From: Burkholderia contaminans
Lineage (GTDB): Bacteria > Pseudomonadota > Gammaproteobacteria > Burkholderiales > Burkholderiaceae
Length of the DNA: 64,000 nt
Direction: 5' to 3'
NCBI RefSeq assembly: GCF_029633825.1
Contig: NZ_CP090640.1
Coordinates: 1,426,001 to 1,490,000 of the forward strand
Translations under genes and position numbers: made by a program
Notes under the pieces: model-generated
Seen by the model: only the letters and a program-made list of their open reading frames with translations
Told to the model about the DNA's origin: nothing
The model's database searches: none
Shown: piece by piece, positions 17,103 to 27,701 of the stretch
Position numbering within the stretch: position 1 is the stretch's first letter
Layout: each line of letters opens with the position of its first letter

Positions 17103-17747
17103 ATGCAGGTCACTATGATGAAAAAACTGTTCCTGATCCCCGTTTTCGCGGCGCTGTTCTCGTTCGGCAGCGCAGCCCACGCGCAAGTCGACCAGTCGAA
17201 CCCGCAGGCGCTGATCAAGACGGCGACGCAGCAGGTGCTCGACGAAGTCAAGCAGCAGACGATCAAGCAGGGCGACACCAACCGCATCATCACGATCGTC
17301 AACAAGGACATCCTGCCGTACACCGATTTCCGCCGCACCACGCAGCTCGCGATGGGCCGCAACTGGCGCACCGCGACGGCCGAGCAGCAGCAGCAGGTTC
17401 AGGAGCAGTTCAAGCTGCTGCTGATCCGCACGTACTCGGGCGCGCTGGCGCAGCTGAAGCCGGACCAGCAGATCCAGTACCCGCCGTTCCGCGCCGATCC
17501 GGCCGATACCGATGTCGTGGTCAAGACCGTCGCGATGAACAACGGCCAGCCGGTCCAGATCGATTACCGCCTGTACAAGACGTCCGGCGGCTGGAAGGTG
17601 TATGACCTGAACGTGCTCGGCGCATGGCTGATCCAGACGTACCAGCAGCAGTTCAACGAGAAGATCCAGCAAAGCGGCGTGGACGGCCTGATCCAGTTCC
17701 TCACGCAGCGCAACCAGCAACTTGCCGCCGGCAAGCAAGCGTCGTGA
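17103..17747 (+). CDS. mlaC: Periplasmic phospholipid carrier MlaC
   Basis: This 214-aa protein may start at MMKK (17115), which gives a cleaner Sec signal peptide (LFLIPVFAALFSFGSAAHAQ, cleavage after AHA). The MlaC/Ttg2D family blocks are NKDILPYTDFRRTTQLAMG, RTYSGALAQL, QIDYRLYKTSGGWKVYDLNV and LGAWLIQTYQQQF. It shuttles phospholipids across the periplasm between MlaA and MlaFEDB. Its stop overlaps the GTG start of mlaB. Confidence 0.93.
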   Translation: MQVTMMKKLFLIPVFAALFSFGSAAHAQVDQSNPQALIKTATQQVLDEVKQQTIKQGDTNRIITIVNKDILPYTDFRRTTQLAMGRNWRTATAEQQQQVQEQFKLLLIRTYSGALAQLKPDQQIQYPPFRADPADTDVVVKTVAMNNGQPVQIDYRLYKTSGGWKVYDLNVLGAWLIQTYQQQFNEKIQQSGVDGLIQFLTQRNQQLAAGKQAS

Positions 17748-18019
17748 GCGGCTTCGAAGCCGGTTCCTCGCTGACCGTCGCGAGCGCGAAGTCCGCGCTC
17801 GCGGACGGTCTCGCGCGCATCGGCGGCGGCGCGACCGCCGTCGATTGCGCGACGCTGACGCAGTTCGACTCGTCCGCGCTCGCCGTGCTGCTCGCATGGC
17901 AACGTGCCGCCAAAGCGCGCGGCGCGACCCTCGACATCCTCAATCTCCCCCCGAAGCTCGCCAGCCTCGCGCGCGCCTACGGCGTCGACACGCTCATCGA
18001 AGGCACCGGGCGACATTGA
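17744..18019 (+). CDS. mlaB: STAS-domain protein MlaB
   Basis: This 91-aa STAS protein is read from the GTG at 17744, which overlaps the mlaC stop. DCATLTQFDSSALAVLLAWQR contains the Asp-Ser-Ser-Ala loop of STAS domains, followed by LDILNLPPKLASLARAYGVD. In the Mla complex MlaB binds and stabilises MlaF. It ends the mla operon. Confidence 0.88.
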   Translation: MSGFEAGSSLTVASAKSALADGLARIGGGATAVDCATLTQFDSSALAVLLAWQRAAKARGATLDILNLPPKLASLARAYGVDTLIEGTGRH

Positions 18020-18109
18020 CGCTGTCCGACCGGAGCCTGCCGCGCCGCCCGGCGCGCGCAAGCTTCAGGCCGCGTGCCGCCGGTACCGGCTCCCCCAGCC
18101 GGTTTGCCC

Positions 18110-18115
18110 TATAAT
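18110..18115 (+). promoter_or_regulatory. Probable -10 box ahead of the YadGH-like ABC genes
   Basis: A perfect TATAAT lies about 100 bases before the ATPase start. No good -35 hexamer is visible at the right spacing. Confidence 0.4.
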
Positions 18116-18211
18116 CAAGCGTTTTGCGGGGCAGCCAATCGGCGTCCGGCCCCCATTTTCATTCGCAGCAAGCACAGAATAGGCGTCGCGGCCCTGGCGT
18201 CGCGCACAGTC

Positions 18212-19138
18212 ATGTCAGCCATAGAAATCCGTCACGTCAAGAAGCGCTACAAGTCGCTTCAGGCGCTCAAGGGCGTCAGCCTGTCGGTCGAGGAAGGCGA
18301 GTTTTTCGGTCTGCTCGGCCCCAACGGCGCAGGCAAGACCACGCTCATCAGTATCCTCGCCGGGCTCGCCCGGGCCGACGAAGGCAGTATCTCGGTGCGC
18401 GGTCACGACGTCGTCAAGGACTTCCGTGGCGCGCGTCGCGCACTCGGCGTCGTGCCGCAGGAACTCGTGTTCGATCCGTTTTTCACCGTCCGCGAGACGC
18501 TGCGAATCCAGTCCGGCTATTTCGGACTGCGCCGCAACGACGACTGGATCGACGAAGTGATGGCCAATCTCGACCTCACCGAGAAAGCCGATGCGAACAT
18601 GCGCGCGCTGTCGGGCGGGATGAAGCGCCGCGTGCTGGTCGCGCAGGCGCTCGTGCACCGGCCGCCCGTGATCGTGCTCGACGAACCGACCGCCGGTGTC
18701 GACGTCGAATTGCGCCAGACGTTGTGGAAATTCATCTCGCGCCTGAACCGCGAAGGCCACACGATCGTGCTGACCACCCATTACCTCGAGGAAGCCGAGT
18801 CGCTGTGCGACCGCATCGCGATGCTGCGCCGTGGCGAAGTGGTCGCGCTCGACCGCACCGACGCGCTGCTGCGCCGCTTCGCGGGGCTGCAGCTCTACCT
18901 GCGCCTCGCGACCGGCGCGCTGCCGTCCGAGCTGCGCGGGCTGGAGTCCGATCCGGCCGCCCGCGCGCCGGGCGAGCACCTGCTGCGCCTGACGAGCTAT
19001 GACGATGTCGAGCGCATCCTCGCGCAATGCCGCGCGGCGGGCTGCACGTTCGACGAGATCGAGGTCCGCAAGGCCGACCTCGAAGATGTGTTCGTCCAGG
19101 TGATGAACGGGGCAGACGTCATCGAGGGATTGGCATGA
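18212..19138 (+). CDS. ABC-2 type transporter ATPase (YadG-like)
   Basis: This 308-aa ATPase has Walker A GPNGAGKTT, signature LSGGMKRRVLVAQALVH, Walker B VIVLDEPTAGVD and the switch histidine in LTTHYLEEAE. The ATG at 18212 is chosen because the protein then starts directly at the ATPase fold (SAIEIRHVKKRYKSLQALKG). It pairs with the permease that overlaps its stop. This YadGH/NodIJ-type exporter pair often lies next to mla and ibaG genes in betaproteobacteria; its substrate is unknown. Confidence 0.88.
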   Translation: MSAIEIRHVKKRYKSLQALKGVSLSVEEGEFFGLLGPNGAGKTTLISILAGLARADEGSISVRGHDVVKDFRGARRALGVVPQELVFDPFFTVRETLRIQSGYFGLRRNDDWIDEVMANLDLTEKADANMRALSGGMKRRVLVAQALVHRPPVIVLDEPTAGVDVELRQTLWKFISRLNREGHTIVLTTHYLEEAESLCDRIAMLRRGEVVALDRTDALLRRFAGLQLYLRLATGALPSELRGLESDPAARAPGEHLLRLTSYDDVERILAQCRAAGCTFDEIEVRKADLEDVFVQVMNGADVIEGLA

Positions 19139-19890
19139 GTGGTTTTCAAACGCTGTTCTACAAGGAACTGCTGCGTTTCTGGAAGGTGTCGTTCCAGACG
19201 GTGTGCGCACCGATCGTCACGGCGCTGCTGTACCTGACGATCTTCGGCCACGCGCTGTCTGGCCGTGTCGAGGTGTATCCGGGCGTCGAGTACGTGAGCT
19301 TTCTCGTACCGGGCCTCGTGATGATGAGCGTGCTGCAGAACGCGTTCGCGAACAGCTCGTCGTCGCTGATCCAGTCGAAGATCACCGGCAATCTCGTGTT
19401 CATGCTGCTGCCGCCGCTGTCGTATCGCGACATCTTCGGCGCGTACGTGCTCGCGTCCGTGGTGCGCGGGCTCGCGGTCGGCGCGGGCGTGTTCGTCGTG
19501 ACGATCTGGTTTGTCCCGATGCATTTCGCGGCGCCGCTGTTCATCATTGCGTTCGCGCTGCTCGGCTCGGCGATCCTCGGCACGCTCGGCCTGATCGCCG
19601 GGATCTGGGCCGAGAAGTTCGACCAGCTCGCCGCGTTCCAGAACTTCCTGATCATGCCGCTGACGTTCCTGTCCGGCGTGTTCTATTCGACGCACTCGCT
19701 GCCGCCCGTGTGGCGCGAGATCTCGCGTCTCAATCCGTTTTTCTACATGATCGACGGCTTCCGTTTCGGGTTCTTCGGCGCGTCCGACATCAACCCGTTC
19801 GCGAGCCTCGCGATCGTCACCGGTTTCTTCGTGCTGCTCGCGCTGATCGCGATGCGGCTGCTCGCGACCGGCTACAAACTGCGTCATTGA
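19135..19890 (+). CDS. ABC-2 type transporter permease (YadH-like)
   Basis: This 251-aa ABC-2 membrane protein has six predicted segments. The family features are VEYVSFLVPGLVMMSVLQNAF, NLVFMLLPPLSYRDIF and FLSGVFYSTHSLPPVW followed by NPFFYMIDGFRFGFFG. It is translationally coupled (ATGA) to the ATPase gene and forms its membrane channel. Substrate unknown. Confidence 0.88.
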   Translation: MSGFQTLFYKELLRFWKVSFQTVCAPIVTALLYLTIFGHALSGRVEVYPGVEYVSFLVPGLVMMSVLQNAFANSSSSLIQSKITGNLVFMLLPPLSYRDIFGAYVLASVVRGLAVGAGVFVVTIWFVPMHFAAPLFIIAFALLGSAILGTLGLIAGIWAEKFDQLAAFQNFLIMPLTFLSGVFYSTHSLPPVWREISRLNPFFYMIDGFRFGFFGASDINPFASLAIVTGFFVLLALIAMRLLATGYKLRH

Positions 19891-19946
19891 TATCGACAGG
19901 CAGCGGCCGCCATCCGGGCGGCGCGCGCCGACAGGAGCCTTACACC

Positions 19947-20186
19947 ATGTTGCCGACTCCCGAACAGGTCAAGCAATACATCGCCGGCGGTCTCGCCTGC
20001 ACGCATCTGGAAGTCGAAGGCGACGGCCAGCATTTCTTCGCGACGATCGTGTCGGCGGCCTTCGAAGGCAAGCGGCCGATCCAGCGGCACCAGCTCGTCT
20101 ATGCGGCGCTCGGCGATCGCATGAAACAGGAAATCCACGCGCTCAGCATGAAGACGCTGACGCCCGCCGAATGGCAGAACGCATAA
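19947..20186 (+). CDS. ibaG: BolA-family protein IbaG
   Basis: This 79-aa BolA-fold protein has the class landmarks [38 protein letters not shown] and [11 protein letters not shown], including the Cys and His residues that bind iron-sulfur clusters with monothiol glutaredoxins. It sits directly before murA, as ibaG does in E. coli where the order is mla-ibaG-murA. That synteny supports IbaG over BolA. Confidence 0.88.
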   Translation: MLPTPEQVKQYIAGGLACTHLEVEGDGQHFFATIVSAAFEGKRPIQRHQLVYAALGDRMKQEIHALSMKTLTPAEWQNA

Positions 20187-20200
20187 CCGGAAATCACTGA

Positions 20201-21550
20201 GTGCAAGTCACCGTCAACGAGCGCGACGCCGTCCAGAGCGTCGCCACGGCACACCCGGCCGCCAACGGGGAAGCGCATGGCCATGGGATGGACAAGCTCG
20301 TGATCGAAGGCGGCCGCCGCCTGTCGGGCGAGATCGTCGTGTCGGGCGCGAAGAATGCCGCGCTGCCGATCCTGTGCGCGGGGCTTCTCACTGCCGATCC
20401 GGTCGATCTCGACAACGTGCCGAATCTCAAGGACGTGCGTACCACGCTGAAGGTGCTGAACCAGATGGGCGTGAAGAGCGAGACCGACGGCTGCCGCGTG
20501 CAGCTCGACGCGTCGCGCGTCGACAACCTCGTCGCGCCGTACGAGCTCGTGAAGACGATGCGCGCGTCGATCCTCGTGCTCGGGCCGCTGCTCGCGCGCT
20601 TCGGCGAGGCGAAGGTGTCGCTGCCGGGCGGCTGCGCGATCGGCGCGCGTCCGGTCGACCAGCACATCAAGGGCCTGCAGGCGATGGGCGCCGAGATCAG
20701 CATCGAGCACGGCTTCATCGAAGCCCGCGCGAAGCGCCTGAAAGGCGCGCGCATCGTGACCGACATGATCACGGTGACGGGCACGGAAAACCTGCTGATG
20801 GCCGCGACGCTCGCCGACGGCGAGACGGTGATCGAAAACGCCGCGCGCGAGCCGGAAGTGAGCGATCTCGCACACTTGCTGGTCGCGATGGGCGCGAAAA
20901 TCGACGGCATCGGCACCGATCGCCTCGTGATCCAGGGTGTCGAGCGGCTGCACGGCGCGCGCCATTCGGTGATCCCCGACCGCATCGAGGCCGGCACGTT
21001 CCTGTGCGCGGTCGCGGCGGCGGGCGGCGACGTGATGCTGACGGGCGTGCGCCCGCACATCCTCGACGCGGTGATCGACAAGCTGCGCGAAGCCGGCGTG
21101 TCGATCGAGGAAGGCGACAGCTGGCTGCGCGTGAAGATGGACCGCCGGCCGTCGGCGGTGACGATCCGCACGTCGGAATACCCGGCGTTCCCGACCGACA
21201 TGCAGGCGCAGTTCATGGCCCTCAATACGATCGCGACGGGCACGGCGCAAGTGGTCGAAACCATTTTCGAGAACCGTTTCATGCACGTGCAGGAGCTGAA
21301 CCGGCTCGGCGCGAACATCACGATCGACGGCAACACCGCTCTCGTGACGGGGGTCGAAAAACTGTCGGGCGCGAACGTGATGGCGACCGACCTGCGCGCG
21401 TCGGCGAGCCTCGTGATCGCCGGGCTGCGCGCCGACGGCGAAACGCTGGTCGACCGCATCTATCATCTGGACCGCGGCTACGACCGCATGGAAGCCAAAC
21501 TGACCGCCGTCGGCGCGAACGTGCGCCGCCTTTCCGGGAGCCAAGCATGA
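20201..21550 (+). CDS. murA: UDP-N-acetylglucosamine 1-carboxyvinyltransferase
   Basis: This 449-aa enzyme is read from the GTG at 20201; an internal ATG at 20288 (MDKLVIEGG) is the position where most MurA proteins begin and may be the true start. It transfers enolpyruvate from PEP to UDP-GlcNAc, the first committed step of peptidoglycan synthesis. [16 protein letters not shown], the catalytic cysteine loop [29 protein letters not shown] and [15 protein letters not shown] are all conserved. Fosfomycin binds that cysteine. Its stop overlaps hisG (ATGA at 21547). Confidence 0.96.
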   Translation: MQVTVNERDAVQSVATAHPAANGEAHGHGMDKLVIEGGRRLSGEIVVSGAKNAALPILCAGLLTADPVDLDNVPNLKDVRTTLKVLNQMGVKSETDGCRVQLDASRVDNLVAPYELVKTMRASILVLGPLLARFGEAKVSLPGGCAIGARPVDQHIKGLQAMGAEISIEHGFIEARAKRLKGARIVTDMITVTGTENLLMAATLADGETVIENAAREPEVSDLAHLLVAMGAKIDGIGTDRLVIQGVERLHGARHSVIPDRIEAGTFLCAVAAAGGDVMLTGVRPHILDAVIDKLREAGVSIEEGDSWLRVKMDRRPSAVTIRTSEYPAFPTDMQAQFMALNTIATGTAQVVETIFENRFMHVQELNRLGANITIDGNTALVTGVEKLSGANVMATDLRASASLVIAGLRADGETLVDRIYHLDRGYDRMEAKLTAVGANVRRLSGSQA

Positions 21551-22200
21551 CCGCGCCGCTGACCCTTGCCCTGTCGAAGGGCCGGATTTTCGAGGAAACC
21601 CTGCCGCTGCTGGCCGCGGCCGGCGTGCAGGTGACCGAGGATCCGGAAACGTCGCGCAAGCTGATCCTGCCGACGACGAACCCCGACCTGCGCGTGATCA
21701 TCGTGCGCGCGAGCGACGTGCCGACCTATGTCGAATACGGTGCGGCCGATTTCGGCGTGGCCGGCAAGGACGTGCTGGTCGAGCACGGCGGCTCGGGCCT
21801 GTACCAGCCGATCGATCTGAACATTGCGCGCTGCCGGATGTCGGTGGCCGTGTCGGCCGGTTTCGACTATGCGAGCGCCGTGCGCCAGGGCGCGCGCCTG
21901 CGCGTCGCGACGAAGTACGTCGAAACCGCACGCGAACACTTTGCCGCGAAGGGCGTGCACGTCGACCTGATCAAGCTGTACGGCTCGATGGAGCTTGCAC
22001 CGCTGGTCGGGCTGGCCGACGCGATCGTCGACCTCGTCAGCTCGGGCGGCACGCTGAAGGCGAACAATCTGGTCGAGGTCGAGGAGATCATGGCGATCTC
22101 GTCGCGCCTCGTCGTGAACCAGGCTGCGCTGAAGTTGAAGCGCACGGCGCTCAAGCCGATTCTCGACGCGTTCGAACGCGCGTCGCAGAATGGCGGTTGA
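21547..22200 (+). CDS. hisG: ATP phosphoribosyltransferase catalytic subunit (short form)
   Basis: At 217 aa this is the short HisG, which lacks the C-terminal regulatory domain and needs the HisZ subunit (not in this window). It joins ATP and PRPP as the first step of histidine synthesis. [66 protein letters not shown] and [11 protein letters not shown] are conserved. It overlaps murA by four bases and opens the his cluster. Confidence 0.96.
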   Translation: MTAPLTLALSKGRIFEETLPLLAAAGVQVTEDPETSRKLILPTTNPDLRVIIVRASDVPTYVEYGAADFGVAGKDVLVEHGGSGLYQPIDLNIARCRMSVAVSAGFDYASAVRQGARLRVATKYVETAREHFAAKGVHVDLIKLYGSMELAPLVGLADAIVDLVSSGGTLKANNLVEVEEIMAISSRLVVNQAALKLKRTALKPILDAFERASQNGG

Positions 22201-22224
22201 GCGCATCACCGTAACGGAACTCCC

Positions 22225-23541
22225 ATGTCCATCACCATCCGCAAGCTCGATTCGACGAGCGAAGGCTTCGGCGCCGAGCTGCGCGCGCTGCTCGCATTCG
22301 AGGCGAGCGAAGATGCGGCGATCGAGCAATCGGTCGCGCAGATCCTCGCCGACGTGAAGTCGCGCGGCGACGCCGCGGTGCTCGAGTACACGAACCGCTT
22401 CGACCGGCTGAACGCGACGAGCGTCGCCGCGCTGGAGCTGCCGCAGGACGCGCTGCAGACGGCGCTCGACGGCCTCGCGCCGAAGGCGCGCGCGGCGCTG
22501 GAAGCCGCTGCCGCGCGGGTGCGTGCGTACCACGAGAAGCAGAAAATCGAGTGCGGCACGCACAGCTGGCAGTACACGGAAAGCGACGGCACGGTGCTCG
22601 GCCAGAAGATCACGCCGCTCGACCGCGTCGGCCTGTACGTGCCGGGCGGCAAGGCCGCGTATCCGTCGTCGGTGCTGATGAACGCGATTCCCGCGCGCGT
22701 CGCGGGCGTCGGCGAGATCGTGATGGTCGTGCCGACGCCGGACGGCGTGAAGAACGACCTCGTGCTCGCCGCGGCGCTGCTCGGCGGCGTCGATCGCGTG
22801 TTCACGATCGGCGGTGCGCAGGCGGTCGGCGCGCTCGCGTACGGCACGGCGACGGTGCCGGCCGTCGACAAGATCTGCGGCCCCGGCAACGCGTACGTCG
22901 CGTCGGCGAAGCGCCGCGTGTTCGGCACGGTCGGCATCGACATGATCGCCGGGCCGTCGGAAATTCTCGTGCTGTGCGACGGCACGACCGATCCGAACTG
23001 GGTCGCGATGGACCTGTTCTCGCAGGCCGAGCACGATGAACTCGCGCAATCGATCCTGCTGTGCCCGGACGGTGCGTTCCTCGAGCGCGTCGAAAAGGCG
23101 ATCGACGAGCTGCTGCCGTCGATGCCGCGCCGGGACGTGATTCGCGCGTCGCTCGAAGGCCGTGGCGCGCTGATCAAGGTGCGCGACATGGCCGAAGCGT
23201 GCCGGATCGCGAACGACATCGCGCCCGAGCACCTGGAAATTTCCGCGCTTGAGCCGCAGCAATGGGGCCAGCAGATCCGCCATGCGGGCGCGATCTTCCT
23301 TGGCCGCTACACGAGCGAAAGCCTCGGCGACTACTGCGCGGGCCCGAACCACGTGCTGCCGACGTCGCGCACCGCGCGCTTCTCGTCGCCGCTCGGCGTG
23401 TACGACTTCATCAAGCGCTCGAGCGTGATCGAGGTCAGCGCGGAAGGCGCGCAGACGCTCGGCGAGATCGCGTCCGAGCTCGCGTACGGCGAAGGGCTGC
23501 AGGCGCACGCGAAGAGCGCCGAGTTCCGGATGAAGAACTGA
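22225..23541 (+). CDS. hisD: Histidinol dehydrogenase
   Basis: This 438-aa zinc enzyme oxidises histidinol to histidine in two NAD-dependent steps. Conserved segments are [75 protein letters not shown] and HAGAIFLG, with [16 protein letters not shown] containing the catalytic His. It starts 24 bases after hisG. Confidence 0.96.
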   Translation: MSITIRKLDSTSEGFGAELRALLAFEASEDAAIEQSVAQILADVKSRGDAAVLEYTNRFDRLNATSVAALELPQDALQTALDGLAPKARAALEAAAARVRAYHEKQKIECGTHSWQYTESDGTVLGQKITPLDRVGLYVPGGKAAYPSSVLMNAIPARVAGVGEIVMVVPTPDGVKNDLVLAAALLGGVDRVFTIGGAQAVGALAYGTATVPAVDKICGPGNAYVASAKRRVFGTVGIDMIAGPSEILVLCDGTTDPNWVAMDLFSQAEHDELAQSILLCPDGAFLERVEKAIDELLPSMPRRDVIRASLEGRGALIKVRDMAEACRIANDIAPEHLEISALEPQQWGQQIRHAGAIFLGRYTSESLGDYCAGPNHVLPTSRTARFSSPLGVYDFIKRSSVIEVSAEGAQTLGEIASELAYGEGLQAHAKSAEFRMKN

Positions 23542-23685
23542 CCGCACGCTGCGCGGGGCCGCAGCCGGCGCTGATGTGCCGCCCGGCCGGCCCCCGAAGG
23601 CCGGGGCGGGAGACTCCTGTGCAGGGCGGCAGCCGCCGCCCTGCCGACCCATTGACGCCGGCGCGACGTACGCCGGCTTGAGACC

Positions 23686-24759
23686 ATGACGACGCCACAA
23701 GACATCATCCGCCGCGACGTGCTCGCGATGACGAGCTACCCGGTGCCGGACGCGAGCGGGTTCGTGAAACTCGACGCGATGGAGAACCCGTACCCGCTGC
23801 CCGAACCGCTCGCCGCGGCGCTCGGCGAGCGTCTCGCGCAGGTCGCGCTGAACCGCTACCCGGCGCCGCGCCCGACCGCGCTGCTCGACAAGCTGCGCCA
23901 TGCGATGGGCGTGCCGCCCGGCTGCGACGTGCTGCTCGGCAACGGTTCGGACGAAATCATCAGCATGATGTCGATGGCCTGTGCGAAGCCGGGCGCGAAG
24001 GTGCTCGCGCCGGTGCCGGGCTTCGTGATGTACGAACTGTCCGCGAAGCTCGCGCAGCTCGAATTCGTCGGCGTGCCGCTGAAGGCCGACCTGACGCTCG
24101 ACGTCGACGCGATGCTCGCGGCTGTCGCCGAGCATCGTCCGGCGCTCGTCTATCTCGCGTACCCGAACAACCCGACCGGCACGCTGTACGACGATGGCGA
24201 CATCGAACGGATCGTCGCGGCCGCGCGGCACAGCCTGGTCGTGATCGACGAGGCGTACCAGCCGTTCGCCGTTCGCTCGTGGCTGCCGCGCGCCGCCGAG
24301 TTCGACAACGTCGTCGTGATGCGCACGGTGTCGAAGCTCGGCCTCGCGGGCATCCGCCTCGGCTATCTGGTCGGTTCGCCCGCGTGGCTGACCGAATTCG
24401 ACAAGGTGCGCCCGCCGTACAACATCAACGTGCTGACCCAGGCGACCGCCGACTTCCTGCTCGACCACCTCGACGTGCTCGACGCGCAGGCGGCCGACCT
24501 GCGGGCGGAACGCACGCGTCTCGCACAGGAAGTGGCCGCGCTGCCGGGCACGACGGTGTTCCCGAGCGCCGGCAATTTCCTGCTGGTGCGCGTGCCGGAC
24601 GCGGCCGCCGTGTTCGACGCGCTGCTCACCGAGCGGGTTTTGGTCAAAAACGTGAGTAAAATGCATCCGTTGCTGGCTGAATGCGTGCGGCTGACCGTCG
24701 GTTCTCCCGACGAAAACGCGCGCCTGCTGGCCGCTTTGAAACTCGCGCTGCCCGGTTGA
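23686..24759 (+). CDS. hisC: Histidinol-phosphate aminotransferase
   Basis: This 357-aa PLP enzyme of fold type I converts imidazole acetol phosphate to histidinol phosphate. [35 protein letters not shown] and the PLP-lysine motif [16 protein letters not shown] are present. The 144-base gap after hisD is GC-rich and contains a hairpin-prone CCGGCCCCC-GAAG-GCCGGGG segment at about 23588-23607 before the hisC ribosome site. Confidence 0.94.
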   Translation: MTTPQDIIRRDVLAMTSYPVPDASGFVKLDAMENPYPLPEPLAAALGERLAQVALNRYPAPRPTALLDKLRHAMGVPPGCDVLLGNGSDEIISMMSMACAKPGAKVLAPVPGFVMYELSAKLAQLEFVGVPLKADLTLDVDAMLAAVAEHRPALVYLAYPNNPTGTLYDDGDIERIVAAARHSLVVIDEAYQPFAVRSWLPRAAEFDNVVVMRTVSKLGLAGIRLGYLVGSPAWLTEFDKVRPPYNINVLTQATADFLLDHLDVLDAQAADLRAERTRLAQEVAALPGTTVFPSAGNFLLVRVPDAAAVFDALLTERVLVKNVSKMHPLLAECVRLTVGSPDENARLLAALKLALPG

Positions 24760-24824
24760 GCCTCTGGTCGCCGCTGCGCGAAACGATCAATCCCCATTTA
24801 CATCGACTCAGTCAAGGAATTGCC

Positions 24825-25412
24825 ATGCGTGTGGCGGAAGTCGTTCGCAATACCAGCGAAACGCAGATCCGTGTGAAGCTCAATCTCGACGGCACGGGCC
24901 AGCAGAAGCTGGCCACCGGCGTGTCGTTCCTCGACCATATGCTCGACCAGATCGCGCGACACGGTCTGGTCGATCTCGAGGTTGAAGCGCATGGCGATAC
25001 GCATATCGACGACCACCACACGGTCGAAGATGTCGGCATCACGCTCGGGCAGGCCGTCGCGAAGGCGATCGGTGACCGCAAGGGCATCCGCCGCTACGGC
25101 CATTCGTACGTGCCGCTCGACGAGGCGCTGTCGCGCGTCGTGATCGACTTCTCCGGCCGGCCGGGCCTCGAATTCCACGTGCCGTTCACGCGGGCGCGGA
25201 TCGGCACGTTCGACGTCGACCTGTCGATCGAATTCTTCCGCGGTTTCGTGAACCACGCGGGCGTCACGCTGCACATCGACAACCTGCGCGGGATCAACGC
25301 GCACCATCAGCTCGAGACGGTGTTCAAGGCCTTCGGCCGTGCGCTGCGCGCAGCGGTGGAGCTGGACGAGCGTGCGGCGGGGCAGATCCCGTCGACGAAG
25401 GGCAGTCTCTGA
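24825..25412 (+). CDS. hisB: Imidazoleglycerol-phosphate dehydratase
   Basis: This 195-aa monofunctional HisB lacks the histidinol-phosphatase domain of the E. coli enzyme. The manganese-binding histidine motifs are [16 protein letters not shown] and [31 protein letters not shown] and [19 protein letters not shown] are also conserved. The ATG at 24825 follows AAGGAATTGCC; the longer frame from 24681 overlaps hisC and is rejected. Confidence 0.96.
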   Translation: MRVAEVVRNTSETQIRVKLNLDGTGQQKLATGVSFLDHMLDQIARHGLVDLEVEAHGDTHIDDHHTVEDVGITLGQAVAKAIGDRKGIRRYGHSYVPLDEALSRVVIDFSGRPGLEFHVPFTRARIGTFDVDLSIEFFRGFVNHAGVTLHIDNLRGINAHHQLETVFKAFGRALRAAVELDERAAGQIPSTKGSL

Positions 25413-25478
25413 ACCTGAACTGACCGGACGGAGCGTCAAGGACAACCTCACGGCTTCGGCGCGCGGCGCCGGCTTGCG

Positions 25479-26099
25479 ATGGATCTGCTCAAATCGTTCA
25501 TTTCGCTGCTGGCGCTGATCAACCCGGTCGGCGCGGTGCCGTTCTTCCTGAGCCTGACGGCGCAGCAGACGGATGCCGAGCGGCGGCGCACGATCCGGAT
25601 CGCGTCGGTATCGGTGTTCTGCGTGATCACGGTGACGACGCTGCTCGGGCAGCAGATCATCGACTTCTTCGGCATTTCGGTCGGCTCGCTCGAAGTGGGC
25701 GGCGGGATCATCATGCTGCTGATGGCGATCAACATGCTGAACGCGCAGATCGGCAACACGCGATCGACGCCGGAGGAGCGCCACGAGGCCGAGCTGAAGG
25801 ACAACATCGCGGTCGTGCCGCTGGCGATTCCGCTGCTCACGGGCCCCGGCTCGATCAGCACGGTGATCATCTATGCGGCGAACTCGCATCACTGGTATGA
25901 GCGGGCCGGGCTGGTCGCGATCGGCGCGGTCCTGGCTTTTCTGTGTTTCGTCGCGATGCGGCTCGCCGAGCCGATCGCGAACTGGATCGGCCGCACGGGC
26001 ATCAACATCGCCACGCGGCTGATGGGTCTGATGCTGTCGGCGCTGGCGGTGGAATTCATCGTCAACGGACTGAGGGCGCTACTGCCTGCACTGAGATGA
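25479..26099 (+). CDS. MarC-family inner membrane protein
   Basis: This 206-aa protein with six predicted membrane segments belongs to the MarC/UPF0056 family. [59 protein letters not shown] and [21 protein letters not shown] are characteristic. The function is unsettled, and the early link to multiple antibiotic resistance was not confirmed. It sits inside the his cluster, and its last codons overlap the hisH start (ATGA at 26096), so it is transcribed and translated with the histidine genes. Confidence 0.9.
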   Translation: MDLLKSFISLLALINPVGAVPFFLSLTAQQTDAERRRTIRIASVSVFCVITVTTLLGQQIIDFFGISVGSLEVGGGIIMLLMAINMLNAQIGNTRSTPEERHEAELKDNIAVVPLAIPLLTGPGSISTVIIYAANSHHWYERAGLVAIGAVLAFLCFVAMRLAEPIANWIGRTGINIATRLMGLMLSALAVEFIVNGLRALLPALR

Positions 26100-26737
26100 A
26101 AACTTCGATTGCGATTGTGGATTATGGGATGGGCAACCTGCGCTCGGTCGCGCAGGCGCTCAAGAAGGCCGAACCGGCCGCCGACGTGGCGATCGTCGAC
26201 ACGCCGGCCGCGATCCGCGCGGCCGACCGTGTCGTGCTGCCCGGCCAGGGCGCGATGCCCGACTGCATGCGCAGCCTCGGCGAATCGGGCCTGCAGGAGG
26301 CCGTGATCGAGGCCTCGCGCACGAAGCCGCTACTCGGCGTGTGCGTCGGCGAGCAGATGCTGTTCGACTGGAGTGCGGAAGGCGACACGAAGGGCCTCGG
26401 CCTGTTGCCCGGCAAGGTCGTGCGTTTCGAGCTCGACGGCCGCCTGCAGGACGACGGCTCGCGCTTCAAGGTGCCGCAGATGGGCTGGAACCGCGTGCGC
26501 CAGTCGCAGCCGCACCCGCTGTGGGACGGCGTGCCCGACGACGCGTATTTCTACTTCGTGCACAGCTATTACGTGACGCCGGACAACCCGGCGCATACGG
26601 TTGGCGAAACGGCCTACGGCGCGCCGTTTACGTCCGCGGTCGCGCGGGACAATCTCTTCGCGACCCAATTCCACCCCGAGAAAAGCGCGGAGGTCGGGTT
26701 GCGTCTGTATCGCAACTTCGTACACTGGAAACCGTAA
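26096..26737 (+). CDS. hisH: Imidazole glycerol phosphate synthase, glutaminase subunit
   Basis: This 213-aa class I glutamine amidotransferase supplies ammonia to HisF. The nucleophile is the Cys in [12 protein letters not shown]; the His-Glu pair is in [31 protein letters not shown] and [13 protein letters not shown] are family blocks. It overlaps the marC-family gene by four bases. Confidence 0.96.
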   Translation: MKTSIAIVDYGMGNLRSVAQALKKAEPAADVAIVDTPAAIRAADRVVLPGQGAMPDCMRSLGESGLQEAVIEASRTKPLLGVCVGEQMLFDWSAEGDTKGLGLLPGKVVRFELDGRLQDDGSRFKVPQMGWNRVRQSQPHPLWDGVPDDAYFYFVHSYYVTPDNPAHTVGETAYGAPFTSAVARDNLFATQFHPEKSAEVGLRLYRNFVHWKP

Positions 26738-26833
26738 ACGTGGTGCGCGAACCACAGTCGGCAGGCCGGAAAGGCCCGTCGCGCGGGGCTTGCGCGCTTA
26801 TGTGCCGAAAGAGTTGTACTAAACTAGCGAGAC

Positions 26834-26880
26834 GGCGCGGTACCGGATTGGCCGGTACGCGCCGGATTCTTTTCTTTTTC
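26834..26880 (+). terminator. Hairpin with T-rich tail between hisH and hisA
   Basis: GGCGCGGTACCGG (26834-26846) pairs with CCGGTACGCGCC (26852-26863) with one bulged G, and is followed by TTCTTTTCTTTTTC. It lies 20 bases before hisA. It could be a partial terminator, an attenuator or an mRNA-stabilising structure. The T tract is interrupted, so efficiency is uncertain. Confidence 0.5.
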
Positions 26881-26900
26881 CACGACGACACCCGATTGCT

Positions 26901-27656
26901 ATGTTGCTGATTCCGGCCATCGACCTCAAAGACGGTCAGTGTGTGCGCCTCAAACAGGGCGATATGGACCAGGCCACGATTTTCTCCGAGGACCCGGCGG
27001 CGATGGCCCGCAAGTGGGTCGATCTCGGCGCCCGGCGGCTCCATCTCGTCGACCTGAACGGCGCATTCGCCGGCAAGCCGAAGAACCTCGAGGCGATCGA
27101 AGCGATCCTCGACGAAGTCGGCGATGAAATCCCCGTACAGCTCGGCGGCGGCATCCGCAGCCTCGAGACGATCGAGAAGTATCTCGACGCCGGCCTGTCC
27201 TACGTGATCATCGGTACGGCCGCCGTGAAGAACCCCGGCTTCCTGCAGGACGCGTGCACCGCGTTCTCCGGCAACATCATCGTCGGCCTGGACGCGAAGG
27301 ACGGCAAGGTCGCGACCGACGGCTGGAGCAAGCTGACCGGCCACGAAGTGATCGATCTCGCGCGCAAGTTCGAGGACTACGGCGTCGAATCGATCGTCTA
27401 CACGGACATCGGCCGCGACGGGATGCTGCAGGGCATCAACATCGAGGCGACCGTGAAGCTCGCGCAGGCGGTCGGCATCCCGGTGATCGCCAGCGGCGGC
27501 CTGTCGAACCTCACGGACATCGAGAACCTGTGCGAAGTCGAAGAGCACGGCGTCGAAGGCGTGATCTGCGGCCGTGCGATCTACTCCGGCGATCTCGATT
27601 TCGCGGCCGCGCAAAAGCGCGCGGACGAACTGAACGGCGAACTCGACAACGCGTAA
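26901..27656 (+). CDS. hisA: ProFAR isomerase (phosphoribosylformimino-AICAR isomerase)
   Basis: This 251-aa beta/alpha barrel carries out the Amadori rearrangement before ring closure by HisHF. The repeated half-barrel phosphate motifs are visible: [74 protein letters not shown] and [13 protein letters not shown]. The catalytic Asp residues in AIDLKDG and YTDIGRDG are intact. Confidence 0.96.
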   Translation: MLLIPAIDLKDGQCVRLKQGDMDQATIFSEDPAAMARKWVDLGARRLHLVDLNGAFAGKPKNLEAIEAILDEVGDEIPVQLGGGIRSLETIEKYLDAGLSYVIIGTAAVKNPGFLQDACTAFSGNIIVGLDAKDGKVATDGWSKLTGHEVIDLARKFEDYGVESIVYTDIGRDGMLQGINIEATVKLAQAVGIPVIASGGLSNLTDIENLCEVEEHGVEGVICGRAIYSGDLDFAAAQKRADELNGELDNA

Positions 27657-27701
27657 GCGCGGTTGTCCCGCTCGCCGGGGCTGCCTGCAGGCGGCTCCAC
27701 C

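Noticed and set aside
21478-24666. A 1062-codon minus-strand ORF across the histidine genes
   Set aside because: It is a complement-frame artefact: its protein is extremely rich in Arg, His and Ala, and the plus strand encodes murA end, hisG, hisD and hisC with full motifs.
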